NCBI RefSeq assembly: GCF_048569485.1
Contig: NC_134354.1
Location: forward strand, 85,060,664 to 85,124,663
DNA: 64,000 bases
From: Anomaloglossus baeobatrachus
Lineage: Eukaryota; Chordata; Amphibia; Anura; Aromobatidae
Reading direction: 5' to 3'
Shown here piece by piece: positions 32,253 through 43,356 of the stretch. Both the position numbers and the translations under genes were made by a program. Numbering within the stretch: position 1 is the stretch's first letter; every line of letters begins with the position of its first letter. Under the pieces are notes generated by a model. It ran no database searches. It saw only the letters and a list, made by a program, of their open reading frames with translations, and had not been told where the DNA came from.

Positions 32253-32928
32253 TTGTTTAAGAGCAAACTGTACTATAATGGTTGGGTTCTCTGTAGGCAC
32301 CAGTTACATTCGTTTCACGTCTTAGATGCCACACACTGACCATGGCATCTAGGTGGTTAACAGAGAGATTAAGCTCCTTCCGAACCTCTTTTCTTCACCA
32401 TGAAATGATCCTGAGGGGCTGAAGAATTTTTTTGGGATCAAAACATACATTTTCAATAGCCTCCTTTCTTGCCATCTTTAGAAGCTTATTAGGCCATTCC
32501 AAATGCAGGGTCTAGTATACTGCATATCAGTTTACAATGACAGATACATACACTGCAACAATATGAAACTCACCAATTATCAGATTATTGGGTGTTCACA
32601 TCCCATAGTGAGACTTAACTAAAATAATGAAAAAGAAATTTAAGAAAAATGAAAGAAAAAAAATCTAGTTAAATAATAAATAAATAAACTTCTTTGGTAT
32701 TCTCATTAGCCTAAGAACCCAACCTATGTGAAAAAAATACTAATATTGCAGATTAATGGTCCCTTTCCCTCTCCCAAAAATGGAATAGTAATCAAAAAGC
32801 CACAGATACACACATAATATTTTCATAAGAATTACAGCTTGTCTTGCAAAAAGAAGCCCAATTATCAGACATAGAAGTGTATAAAACATGCATATGGCAA
32901 AATAAAAAATAATAAAAAAACAATATAA
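32253..32928. other. Intron 3, no gene recognised
   Basis: AT-rich with A-tracts. No exon, RNA gene or clear element end. Confidence 0.4.
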
Positions 32929-33842
32929 GGCTATGTGACCAGTGACCACGTTGCTTTTTTGCATGCTTCTTTTCTGCACATAAAGCATGTTTTGACAGGA
33001 AAAATGTAGCAGAAAAAAAACGCTCATTTTTTATTGCGTTTCCACATTTTTTTACAGCTTTTTTGTTTTTTTTTTTACTCATGGCGATCTCGGGGGTTCA
33101 GGCTTTGTTCCGCCGCGATCGCCTCCGGGTCTCTGGCTGATGTTACAGCCAGGACACGACTGTTACAGCCCAGAAAGGTGCCCGTGCCGCTCCCGGTAGT
33201 TTAACCCTCTAAATCAGTGTTTCTCAACTCCAGTCCTCAAGACCCACCAACAGATCATGTTTTTAGGTTTTCCTCAATATTAGACAGGGAATAATTCCAT
33301 CACCTGTGCAACATTAAGGACATCCTAGAAACCTGATTGAGGAAAACCTGAAAACATGATCTGTTGGTGGGTCTTGAGGACTGGAGTTGAGAAACACTGC
33401 TCTAAATGCTGCAATCAATGTATCGTACAATTCAGTTGGCAGGGAGAGAAGTTGCTTACATATCGCTGGAGATCAGGTCCCTGTAATCCAGTCACAGGGA
33501 CCCAATCGCTGCCATGGTAACCCTGACGACCGTAGGTTACTGAGCTATGGAGAGCCTCACTGACCATGCTCTATGCATAGTGTGTGAGGCAATCAACTGC
33601 AATGATAAAGCATTTTAGGAGATTATAGAAGCATAGAAAAAAAAATGCTGAAACAATTGACATGCTGCTTCTTTTATCAGCAACAAAATCGGCAAGAAAA
33701 AACAAGTAGCGTCTGCACAGCAACTCACGATTCTCATAGACTTTGCTGGGATACTTTTTCCTTGCTTTTATTCATTAAAATAAGCAAGGAAAAATGCATG
33801 AAAAAACACCCACAAAAAAAAATGCCACGCGGGCACATAGCC
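32929..33842. mobile_element. MITE-like element, 914 bp, with another MITE nested
   Basis: Left end GGCTATGTGACC, right end inverted GGCTATGTGCCC, flanked by TAA (32926-32928) and TTA (33843-33845). Contains the hAT-type MITE 33215-33399. The inside also has inverted phrases (GTTGCTTTTTTGCATGC and others). No transposase. Confidence 0.5.
33215..33399. mobile_element. hAT-type palindromic MITE, 185 bp, perfect 8-bp TSD CTCTAAAT
   Basis: Ends CAGTGTTTCTCAACTCCAGT on the left and its inverse on the right. The arms (about 80 bp) pair almost perfectly and include GACCCACCAACAGATCATGT. CTCTAAAT is found at 33207-33214 and 33400-33407. An 8-bp duplication and CAG-type TIR fit hAT. Young copy. Confidence 0.85.
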
Positions 33843-33845
33843 TTA

Positions 33846-35060
33846 TTGTTAAGTGATTTTATTGTGGAAAAAGTCGTAGAACATAAAACAATACAAAATT
33901 GAGTCACAATGGAAGTGAATTGAGACAAGCGTTTGCCCTTCTGCTCCAAGGGAGGTTTCTGGCCTCTCTGAGTTCGCCTTAGGACCCTGCATTACAGTTA
34001 GACAAGTGTACCGCCCCAGTCAAACTCCCCATCTGCCACTGTCCCCAGAGCGGGTCGCGCCACCTCCATAATTATGCATTATAATATCAGTAATGTTTTT
34101 GATATTGAAGTATAATCAATAAATTAAGAACCAGGAGTCTGGATTTCAGGTTATTATTATTATTATTATTATTATTATTTATGTTCTAGGTGGAAGCAGC
34201 ATTAATTATTGAATTGTATTAAAAATTTTATGTTTTTCCTCGTATCAAGTTTTGCCGGGTAAACACATATTCACTGTGTCAGACTGGAGTGGCAATGGTC
34301 CACCAGTAACATTGACTCTTAGGGCCCACTGATCAACTTCATGCAAGTGTTACCTACGCTTTTGTGTAATATCCTTGGTAGTTTGTTAAATGAATGATGA
34401 GATGCTTCCTTTATCTGAAATAGTGAAACATTGTATTTTACCAACTACTGATTATGTTGGGGGTAGGTAAGTGATGCACAATTGCAAAGGGGCCCACCAG
34501 AGGATTCTCCAGTTCTCCTGTGGGCCAGTCCAAGCCTCGCTATTCAGTAGGAGCTCTGCTGTGGGCTATTGAAGTGATTTGTTTCAATGTCATTGGTGGT
34601 CTATGTAGTAAAGAGGTTAACAGTAACATTAATATTCCTTGCCTAGAGCAGTGAAAGTTATGAGATCTGTGCCTTCAAGTAACATTTAGAATGACCTGTC
34701 CTGTACATAAGGAATAACACTATTAGTGGCTATTATATGCCTTGTATCCTGCATTTTGACACATTTTCCCCTCTTCCCCTTAATTTGCAATTGATTTTGA
34801 GTACATGACAGGAGTCTAGCTGCTAAGATGTCTCCCATACACAGCACACACAGACATTAGGAATCTCTACTCTTCATTCCTTGTTCTAAAAATCAAAAAA
34901 ATCCTTCTTCATTGAATTAATTAATCAATAACCTGTTTGTCACAACGTGCGTGTTTCAGAGCATTGCTTTCTCAGGGATTTAGTTTACTTGGCGTGAAAT
35001 GATGTGCACCACCCTGTACTTCAAACATATGCAGTTCGCATGCCATTTTCAGCATGCACC
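33846..35060. other. Intron 3, no gene recognised; repeats only
   Basis: A (TTA)n microsatellite lies near 34152-34180. About 34275-34535 has ends GTGTCAGACTGGAGTGG and, inverted, GGCTTGGACTGGCCCAC, a short hAT-like or hairpin MITE similar in style to phrases at 62640-62695 and 55445-55475. Nothing coding. Confidence 0.45.
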
Positions 35061-35063
35061 TTA

Positions 35064-35667
35064 GGCCCTTTTTCACTGGCGTGTAAAACACGCACATGTC
35101 CCTCCAAGTGCCATGAATTACGGCACACGTGGGTTGTCTAAGTGCAATCCGGGCTCCGTTCTCCGTGGCCCGTGATTGCTCTTAGAGATTAACTCACCTG
35201 TGCGCGCTCCCGCTCTCCATGGTGCTGATCGCTCCCGCGGTGCAGCATCCGGCCGGCGCTGACCCCTGAAGCAGCTGCTTCCGGGTCGGCTGTGTCGTGC
35301 ATCATTAATATGCGCAACAGTAATGAGCCGGCTTAGAAGCAGCAGGCTGCACGGGCTGCAGAGAGCGCCGCTGAAGCCGGGTGAGTAAAAATGTTTTTTA
35401 TTTTAAATGCACGTTTTTACTGGTACGTGTTTCACGGACCACACCACTGCGTGGTCCGTGGGACATCAGTGATGCCAGAAAAAAATGGACATGTCTCCGT
35501 GCGGCAATCACGCACACGCGGGTACGCCGCACGGAGACACGTGCAGTGAAAAATCACTGATGTGTGAGCAGACCCATTCATTATAATGGGTCTGCGTATG
35601 TCAGTGATTCTGGTACGTTTAAAAAAAAGCACAAACGTCCCAGAATCACTGACGTGTGAATGGGGCC
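35064..35667. mobile_element. Harbinger-like MITE, 604 bp
   Basis: Starts GGCCCTTTTTCACTGGCGTG and ends, inverted, GGCCCCATTCACACGTCAGT; flanks TTA and TAA. The interior resembles that of the 2170-2802 element (ACTCACC, GTGGTCCGTG and CGTGCGGC-type phrases), so the two are related. Confidence 0.6.
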
Positions 35668-35844
35668 TAAATCACTTTTACCCATTAAGAGTATGTATGT
35701 TTTTTTTTTTATCTCTGATTAGTATTACATTATGACTGATCAATCAGGGTATTTTTATCTGTGTGCCTTCCATGGCCTCTATTGAGAGTGAACATTACCT
35801 ATTTGGTTTTATAACACAATTTTCTAGCTTTTATATAATACCAA

Positions 35845-36400
35845 ACAACAGTTTGGACACACCTGTTCATGCAATGGTTTTCCTTGTTCTTAATGAAATG
35901 TGCAGATTATAGATTAAGACTGAATGCAGCAAAATCACAAAGTAACACATACTGTATGTTAACAAGGAATAAATTAACACTTGAAACAAACCAGATTATG
36001 TACTATATATATTAAATCTTAAATTCCTCAAACTATCCCCCTTTTACTCTGATGACAGCTTTATATATCTTCATCATTTTCCAACCAGCTTTCAATGAAC
36101 AGGTATGGCTTGTGAAGAGTTAATTTGTAGAATCAGCTACGTAAAGTATTTGTGACAGTCAAGTGTGTTTTCCATAGGCAGTGTTGCTACACAGTCTCAT
36201 TCAGTGCTGAGCAAATATATGGCAAGAATCACTCAATGAAGTAAACAGAAATGACACTTCAGTCAGGAAAACCATCACTTACTATGAAAACTATCTCTAA
36301 TTAGTACTGCCCCAGAAGAGGAAAGAATTACCTCTGCGGCAGAGGATACGTTCATCAAAGTTACCAGCCTGAGTAAACACTAATTGATAGCACCTCAGAT
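35845..36400 (-). mobile_element. Tc1-like relic
   Basis: The left end phrase AACAGTTTGGACACACC and the following TTTTCCTTGTTCTTAATGAA match a common Tc1-like terminus read on the minus strand. The CTTTTACTCTGATGACAGCT phrase fits the non-coding end region of these elements. No transposase domain can be read. Boundaries are approximate. Confidence 0.4.
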
Positions 36401-36809
36401 AACTGCTGTGATAAATTATTCTTGGATATCAAGCAGGAAGCACAGCTTATCATTAATTGTAGCGAGAAGTATGACTTTATGGTTGAGTTGCTGGAAAGAC
36501 ATCACTACTGAGAACTGTAATCAAGAGTAGGAATTTCTTTGGGCAGAGCACTTGAAACAGCCAATGCCCAGCTCCGGCTGAACAACTAGGAGACATCAGG
36601 TTGCCTCTCAGGCTCTGCAATGTGAGCAGAGCCAACGCTGCCGTGAGACCAAATGAGTTTGGAACCGAACATAGCATGACAATGTGTATATACTTTCTGT
36701 ACTCCATTCCTTATTTATTTTCTATTAAGGACCATTTTTCATTGTCCTGCTTATTAGAATTTTCTTATATTTGTATATTCAGTACTGATGATGTTACACT
36801 TCTTATTAG
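36401..36809. other. Intron 3 end, no gene recognised
   Basis: No element boundary seen. The pyrimidine-rich run before 36810 belongs to the exon-4 acceptor. Confidence 0.4.
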
Positions 36810-36875
36810 GTGACACCCTGGTGGAGAAAATTGTATTGGATGAATATGGGCACCAAGTACCCGCAGAACTGAAAA
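36810..36875 (+). CDS. NLR exon 4: short linker exon
   Basis: The exon is 66 bp, with acceptor CTTATTAG and donor GTAAGTG at 36876. It joins exon 3 in phase (ACA G|GT GAC) and reads DTLVEKIVLDEYGHQVPAEL then K. It links the CARD-like domain to the FISNA/NACHT exon. The amphipathic LVEKIVLDEYG segment may be the last helix of the death-fold or an interdomain helix. The exon ends in phase 1 and joins exon 5 as A|AT. A flanking exon of this size between effector domain and NACHT is common in fish and frog NLR genes, as known for the family. Confidence 0.7.
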
Positions 36876-37002
36876 GTAAGTGAACATTATATAAACCTAT
36901 TAAGGGTAGTTCTTTATTTTCCATTAACCTAAATGAATTGTCAGTAGTTGTGCCTATAGTTTCACATTAAATTTTAACAAAAAAAAATTGGACAATTGAA
37001 GT

Positions 37003-37800
37003 GTTATGTGCAGGAGTCCATCGCCATTGTGGGTCAGACTCCGGGTGCCTTCGGGTGCCTCTGCTTACTGAACCAAGATGCCCCCTGCAGTTTTTAACCA
37101 TTGTGACGTTCTGCGAGCTGTTCTACTGCCAGAACCTGAGCATGCGCAGACTGGATGTGTTCTGCCGGAATGTAAGTTCAGAAATTGGTCTACTGAGCAT
37201 GCTCGGACTGTTTGTGTTCAGTCTGCACTAAGTCCAGGAGTCCTACCACTGAGCATGTGCATAATGTGGCACTTTCTTATTGGTGGCTGGACGTCAGCTG
37301 TCCTGATGACATGGTGATCCCGGATTGGTCTGTGGACTATCCCCGTGCCTACTGGAACTGAGACTGAGACTGTTTGGGGCAGTCCTTAGGTTATATAAGG
37401 ACGTCGCCCATGCTGGGCGGTGCACACTAATCTTATAACCTCTTTGAGCAAGAGGGTCTGGACACTAGTACTGTGCCCTAATGTCTAAGTGTGTATTTGC
37501 TGGTTAAGCGTGTGTAATACCACATACAGACAGGCAGTTGGAGTTTAGTTGTCTGTACGGGCTGCGTGCAACACACATTCTGTCACAGACAGTTGCATGA
37601 ATATAGCGTCTTTCCTGTCTTCTTTATTTACAGCAGCATGGCTTATGGCCTGTCATTCTATTCTTTTAGTTTCTTTTCAGTTTTCTTATTGTATGGCTGT
37701 GTAGTCTATGTGGAGTGAACATAGGCTAATACACGTATAGTGATTGTGAAGTAACATAGGCTATCTCTTTAGAGTCAATGCAGACTTTAGTGTGCTCTTT
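37003..37800 (+). mobile_element. LTR-like fossil
   Basis: Starts near TGTGCAGGAGTCCATCGCC. It has a TATA-like box (TTATATAAGG near 37392-37401) followed by a T-rich region with CTTTATTTACAG, as in LTR U3-R-U5 layouts. Repeated TGAGCATGCGCAG / TGAGCATGCTCGG / TGAGCATGTGCA motifs at 37139, 37194 and 37252 look like short enhancer-type direct repeats. Right end and target duplication are not found. Confidence 0.35.
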
Positions 37801-37839
37801 ATTATTCTCCTGTAGATGTTGTGTCCGCTAGGTCCTTTG

Positions 37840-38130
37840 GGCCTCTTAGCTGCAGAATACCATCTCTGCATGGTGGACCCCGGGTTGCGATTAGGAATAC
37901 CATTTTCTTCCTCATCTGCCAGTCCCATGACAAGAAGTCAATTTGCTGCACATTTTTGGGTTCAACTCTTGAAGGCTGAATCCAGAACTTGCCAGAGGAT
38001 GGGCAACAAAATATCTTGGAATTTCACATAAACCCTAATTAAAACACCATCGGGACTAGTTACTTTCTCGGTAGCAGAGGCCTTTATTACCTGCTCCAAT
38101 TCTTGCTGGTTGATGAGAGATTTTAGAAAC
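37840..38130 (-). pseudogene. L1-like LINE reverse-transcriptase fragment
   Basis: On the minus strand, about 38118 down to 38006 reads LINQQELEQVIKASA, then TSPDGVLIRVYVKFQDIL. This corresponds to the L1-type RT entry motif (LTEEE-IxxAI-x-K-x-PGPDGxPxEFYK) with changes. Further on (to ~37840) similarity fades in broken frames. It is a short dead fragment in intron 4. Whether it is from the L1 or Tx1 group cannot be said. Confidence 0.45.
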
Positions 38131-38757
38131 TGTTTTTGGCTCCATCACAAATTAGGGACTTATACAATACGTAAAAAAAAAATCCAAACAGTTCAATGTT
38201 GTTATAATATTTTTGAGAACTGTATAAATGTAGTATTAAAAAGTTTAAAGATGTCTTATTTCCTAAAAAATAAAGAAAAAAAATAGAATAAACTTCCTTT
38301 TCCCCCATTCAAAAAATAAACAAGTTCTGCATCTGTAAACGTTCAGTCTATCAATATCATTAAAATATAAAAATGTTAACCTGTATAGTAAATGCTGTAA
38401 AGAGAAAACCTAATGAATCGGATTTGAGATTTTTTTTCTGTAAATCAATTAGTTTATCTTCCACTCTAGGATAGAAAGCATCCAAAAACAGAGGTACGTA
38501 ACTTAATTGGATAAAAAAAGGATTCTTTACCCTAAAACATTTATTAAGACTAATGCTATCAGTTAGATTCACTTTCTAGTTGTTTTAAATATAAAAGACT
38601 CACTTGTCCAGAGAAGGAGCCAACTACAGGACAGGATGTAGTGATAAGATCTAACGCCTGATCTGATTCAGACAGATTCCCTGATTCTGTATTAGCTTTT
38701 GTTTCTTGAAAATTACACTTGAGGAACTCTAACCAATTTGTTAGCTGACTTTACTTA

Positions 38758-39890
38758 TGTACTGCCCCTGCAGCCGGCGAACTGCTCGGATCCGCGGGTT
38801 GCTGTGGCTCGAGGGTCTCCAGATCCAGAGGCTTGCGGAGACTCAAATGAAAAGGGGGTATTTACAGGGGATGAATGTTCATGACGCCACCTGCGGGTTG
38901 CGGTAAGGGAGTACCGTCGCTGCTGAAGAGAGTACCGGGGCAGATGTTGTGGGGCAGCAAGGTGTCAGTCCCTCCGCAGGTAGTGGAGGCCCCGGACCCT
39001 GGGATTTAGATTAGCGGGTGGCTTGGCTTTGGGGAGACTGGGTGCAGGGGCCTGATTACTCACTCTGGTTGTCGTGGTGCTGGATTAGGTTTTTAAAGTA
39101 GACACACAGATGATAAACCAAAGTCTCTGTTCACCACAGTTTCTGCGGGGGAGCCCGTCCAGGTCCCGCTCCCACCAGTGTCACTTTGTAAGTCCGGAGC
39201 CCTGTCTCCATGCACAAATTGTTTGACCGTTGTGGCCCCTTGGCTTGAAGCTTTTGGGGCCCCGCTCACTATGTGTAGTGTAGCAGTTCTCTTGATGGCT
39301 GGCACTTGGGAAATTAATGGGTTGTGTACTTTGGAGAACCCTATCCCCCGCTGACGCCTTCGATCTCTGAGCTCCTGAGAAGGTCCCTGAAGGTCTCCTT
39401 CTGCAGGTTAATTGCCAGGATGTTGAATTGGCTCCTGACCTAGGGTCCTGTACCCCGTTGTGCTTGGTACCAGTAAGGTAATTGGGATTTCTGGTGCCGA
39501 CAGTCCTCCAAGACTACGTCCGTCACACCCCTGTCCAATGTCCCTGCTACCGGTCCCCGACTCCTGTGGTCCCGGACCACCGTCTGCGACCCAACCTTTC
39601 GCCTCTCTGGGAGCTACAACTCCCCAGCTCCTCACTCTATGAGGGCTCTCACTTGACTTCTGTCTCCCCTCCCACCAGTCTGCCTGACCCCTAGGTGGAC
39701 GGCCCTGCTCCAAACTGACCAACCCACTGGAATGTCTGACAGGTCATGATGTAAGGTGTGGTTGGGATTTGTGGTGCTGATGGTAGTGACACCGGTGTTG
39801 GGAACCTGGAACCATGGGGGGGTAGGCCCTGCACCCTGGGGAATAGGATGCAGTTCCCTGTAGCACCCTGACGTAGTCAGGGGCGCTACC
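38758..39890 (-). mobile_element. Solo LTR fossil of the 4-bp-TSD family, about 1133 bp
   Basis: Read on + it starts TGTACTGCCCCTGCAGCC and ends near CAGGGGCGCTAC, matching the family in reverse (CATGACGCCACCTGCGGG near the left). No clear target duplication. It splits a Penelope-like fragment, so it is younger than that fragment. Confidence 0.55.
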
Positions 39891-39893
39891 CTT

Positions 39894-40166
39894 TTATACA
39901 TCAAAATTACAAGTTGAGGAAAAGGAAAGCCTCTTAGATAACACTGATAGTTGTGGTTCCGTCAGTATGTAACTTGTTAGATTTATTACCGGGCACTGCG
40001 TTGTCTCTGGGGATATCTGTTTTCTTTTGTTGTGATGTTTCCTCCCCTCTCTTCTGCAGTTTTTTGAAGACATAGCTGAATCAGCGCTGTCAAGTTGACT
40101 AGACTCTAAGCTGTATTTCTCCTTGCAGTGAATTGACGCATTTCTATAGAAGAGTCCAATATACAA
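39894..40166 (-). pseudogene. Penelope-like element ORF fragment
   Basis: The minus-strand 90-codon frame includes NLTSYILTEPQLSVLSKRLS and SFSSTCNFDV. The phrase L-x-LSKxLxFxPTxxFD is typical of the N-terminal region of Penelope-like element ORFs (from memory of the family). The continuation on the other side of the LTR (below 38757) is in broken frames. It is a dead piece. A LINE-type ORF1 is the alternative. Confidence 0.4.
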
Positions 40167-40190
40167 CTGAGGAAGTCTATACTTATCTCG

Positions 40191-40944
40191 TTATCCTCCA
40201 CTGTGTTAGAAAAAGATGTACCCAATATAATAATAGTTAAACCTGGGTATTCTTTTATTATTTTGGGAGTTATAGTCTGTGAAACCCAAAATATATTTAG
40301 AAATCAACTTTAGTGGTAACCAATCATAAGATTTTTCACCTATTATCAGCCACCAGCAGTGATACCATATATACGTACCTTATTTTAGAATGCTGTATAT
40401 AAGTACCCAAGCTGATCTGTATAATATAAAAAACAGCTTTTATTATACTCACCTATGGGGCAGTAGGGTCCGATGGGTGTTGTTGGTCTCAGTCTGGCGC
40501 CTCCTATCTTCTTTCCATCACCGTCCTCCTTCCCTGCTCCATCATGCACACAGAGCCCTCTATTATGCTCCTGCACATGCGCCCTTCTCTCTGCCCTACT
40601 GAGGGCAGATTAAAGTATTGTAATACGCATGCACTGCCATTCTTTGACCTTTCCCCGTGCTTGCGCATTACAGTACTTTGCTCTACTCGCAGCAGGGCAG
40701 AGGGAAGTTCGCCTTTGCCGGAGCACAATGGAGGACTCTATGTTGCAATAATGTCATCCATACAAATGTGATACATGTCAAATTTGAAAAATTTGGCTTG
40801 GTCACTAAGGAATTAAAATATGTCAAAAGCAGATCAGGCGGTGGTGGGGAGTTTCACTCTTGAAAGCCAATAGGACATGAAGAGGATAAAAACAAAGATG
40901 AAGATTCTTTACTTCACTCCTTTGCCATACTTATAAAAACTTAC
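40191..40944. other. Intron 4, no gene recognised
   Basis: About 40430-40760 has a GC-richer dispersed-repeat interior (TATACTCACCTATGGGGCAG, then inverted CTCTGCCCTACTGAGGGCAG / GCAGCAGGGCAGAGG). No coding exon. Confidence 0.4.
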
Positions 40945-41543
40945 TGTCATGATTCTTCTCAGCGGCGCTCTGCTTTCCTGCAAAGCCTATGCTGGGCCTC
41001 ATATTTTTCACCGGTTCCCGGTCGAGTCATGTGTGGTGTGGGAGGGGGTCTGTTCTTTGGAGCCCATTTCGGGGATTGCTCCGCTTTATCTGGGAAGTGT
41101 TTCACCTGCAACACCGTCAGTGATAGTTCCTGTTTTGCAGTGTATGTCTCTGGTTCACGTGTCTGACCTGATCTTGTCCCACTACCATGTTCCGCTGTTC
41201 TCTTCCCATATCGATACCTACTGACTTGATTCCCTGACTCTGGCACTGCTTGCTCCCTTGTACTTACGTGACCTCTCTGTTTACCGAACCTGGCTTGTCC
41301 CCTGACTTCGGCTCTGCTAACTCCCTTGAACTTACGTGACCTTTCCATTTTCTGACCCTGGCTCGTCCCCTGACACCGTCTCTGCTCGCTACTCTTGTCA
41401 TTTATGTTATCTCCTGGCCTATGACCCCTGGCTTGTTTGACTGCCCCTCACTAGGTGTGTCTAGCAACACCTAGTGTACAAACCCGGCAGATCCACTCAA
41501 CTAGTGTGCCTGGTGACACCTAGTGGTTTGGTGTCTTATTACA
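40945..41543. mobile_element. LTR-like fossil with an internal ~70-bp tandem duplication
   Basis: Starts TGTCATGATTCTTC and ends GTCTTATTACA. A unit with CTTACGTGACCT and GGCTTGTCCCCTGAC is repeated near 41265-41385. No clear target duplication. Confidence 0.4.
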
Positions 41544-42545
41544 TATCATCTGGGTTCTCGTCATCAAACTTACTACATACTTACATAAAAATATAAGAGG
41601 TAAAGGAGATTATCAAATTTTGGGATTTATACACGTCAGATTAATTAGAAGAAAGATGTAATGAGTTTGAATGAATGGAAGAATAAAAAAAATGAGGGTA
41701 ACGAACAAATGACTTAATTGGTCCATATGTATCAAGCTTCTGTCCAACATTTAGGCTGTTGCCAAATTTCAACCTTCTCAGGTAAAGGAGCATATGCGGG
41801 GTCTTTTATTGTTAGATTGGTATAAAAGGTGTTGATTTAAAAAAAAAAGAAAAGAATGGGGGTCTGTACACAGATGGGACCTGAGGTCTGAGCAAAGGGA
41901 GGTCTGGCCTAGGGTCCATACCTTTTTGGATAAGTTCATTTTGGCGTCTGATGATGCTTAAGTTTACTATTTGTTATTTGAATAATATTGCTTGCAGGTG
42001 AGACCTAAAAACTAAGTAGAGCAAAAAGGAAACCTTTTACCCTATTAGATACTCATCAGCTTCCAAAGATGGCAAATCTGGAGGTCATTATTAGGGTTGC
42101 TTCTGCCATTGCAACCACTATGTCAATCCGCCATCATGTTGGGGTGTGAACAATTGTCAGCTACTTAGGATAGTAATGCCGCTATTGACAGGGGCATCTA
42201 ACAGGTGGAACAGCAGAGTTGGAAATTAACACTGATCCCAGTTAAAAAAAAAACAAAAAAAAACAAAAAAGCTATTTTATTCTATCATATACAAGTCAAA
42301 CATGCCAAAGCAGTTTTAAAAGTTGAGAAAAACAGAGACATGATGTCAAATTAATTATGCCGTTTGGACATTTTTACACATATCTCAATTGTTTTGAAAA
42401 TTAGCGTCAGAAAGCATGTTTACCGTTGATGTGAATCATATTTTTACTCACATCGTTAGTGTAAATCCACGCCGGCAATGAGTTGGTGTAATATGCCTCA
42501 CTGGTTATACCAAATATAATACACACACAACATTGCAGACTTAAA
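41544..42545. other. Intron 4, no gene recognised
   Basis: AT-rich. Two A-tract regions (41836-41852 and 42243-42272). No exon or element end that I can support. Confidence 0.4.
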
Positions 42546-42550
42546 CTCAT

Positions 42551-43170
42551 TGTCACGTGGGTGTTGATGCACTGCGCCACAGGACCGGACTCACTCTGGA
42601 GGGGTGTACCTAAGCGACTATCTAGTTTTCACTGGAGCCTCTGATGGTGAAGTTAGTCTTGTGCTGGAAGGTAACCACCAGGTGCTTCTCCAGGAATGTC
42701 CTGGCACTATAGCAGCTCACCCCAGGGGTTAGGGGTGCGGGAACGGACTAAGATGCAGGCCGGATGACTGGGGCAGGCAGGCAGGCAGATACTGACGGAC
42801 AGGCAGGCACAGACGGACAGCATGTACTGGTGCACATGTATAGATTAGCAGGCTCAGGATATGGGCACAGGATACAGAACCTAACAACTAGCAACAATGC
42901 CCAAAGAATAAACACGTTGCTTAGACACCTCACATAAGGGGAGGATTTCTTAAGTACCTAGTGTCTGCCAGCAATTGGCTGGGCACACTTATATAGTGAG
43001 GCACTGCCCCTTAAGAGGTGCTCCCGTTCTATTCTAACTGCGCTCCTGGGATACCTGTGTGGTGTGCACAGGAGCAAAAAGCAGGAGTGAGGACCGTAAA
43101 CACCGCTGAGTGACCGAGAGTTTGAGTGTGTCAGTGTCCTTGCCATAGGGACGCCGATGCTGGCATTACA
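42551..43170 (-). mobile_element. Solo LTR fossil, 620 bp, 5-bp TSD CTCAT
   Basis: TGTCACGTGGGTG start and TGGCATTACA end, flanked by CTCAT at 42546-42550 and 43171-43175. A TATA-like CTATATAAG lies on the minus strand near 42990-43000, which suggests the minus orientation. A short (GGCA)n-like stretch is at 42775-42815. A related fragment is at 50671-50930. It lies 186 bp before exon 5. Confidence 0.7.
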
Positions 43171-43356
43171 CTCATCTATCTGACTGAACTATTGATAAAT
43201 CTACTCCATTTTTTCAAAATTTTATTTAGCGGATTGATATAAAAAATTTGATTTCTGATCACAAAGAAGGAAAAAAATATTTATTACTGATTTTGTAGGA
43301 AACTTAATTTTGTTGCAATTTCTTATCTTAACCTTAATTTTCTATATTTTTCATAG

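Noticed and set aside
33215-33399. A regulatory palindrome of the NLR gene
   Set aside because: It has hAT-type ends and a perfect 8-bp target duplication, so it is a MITE.
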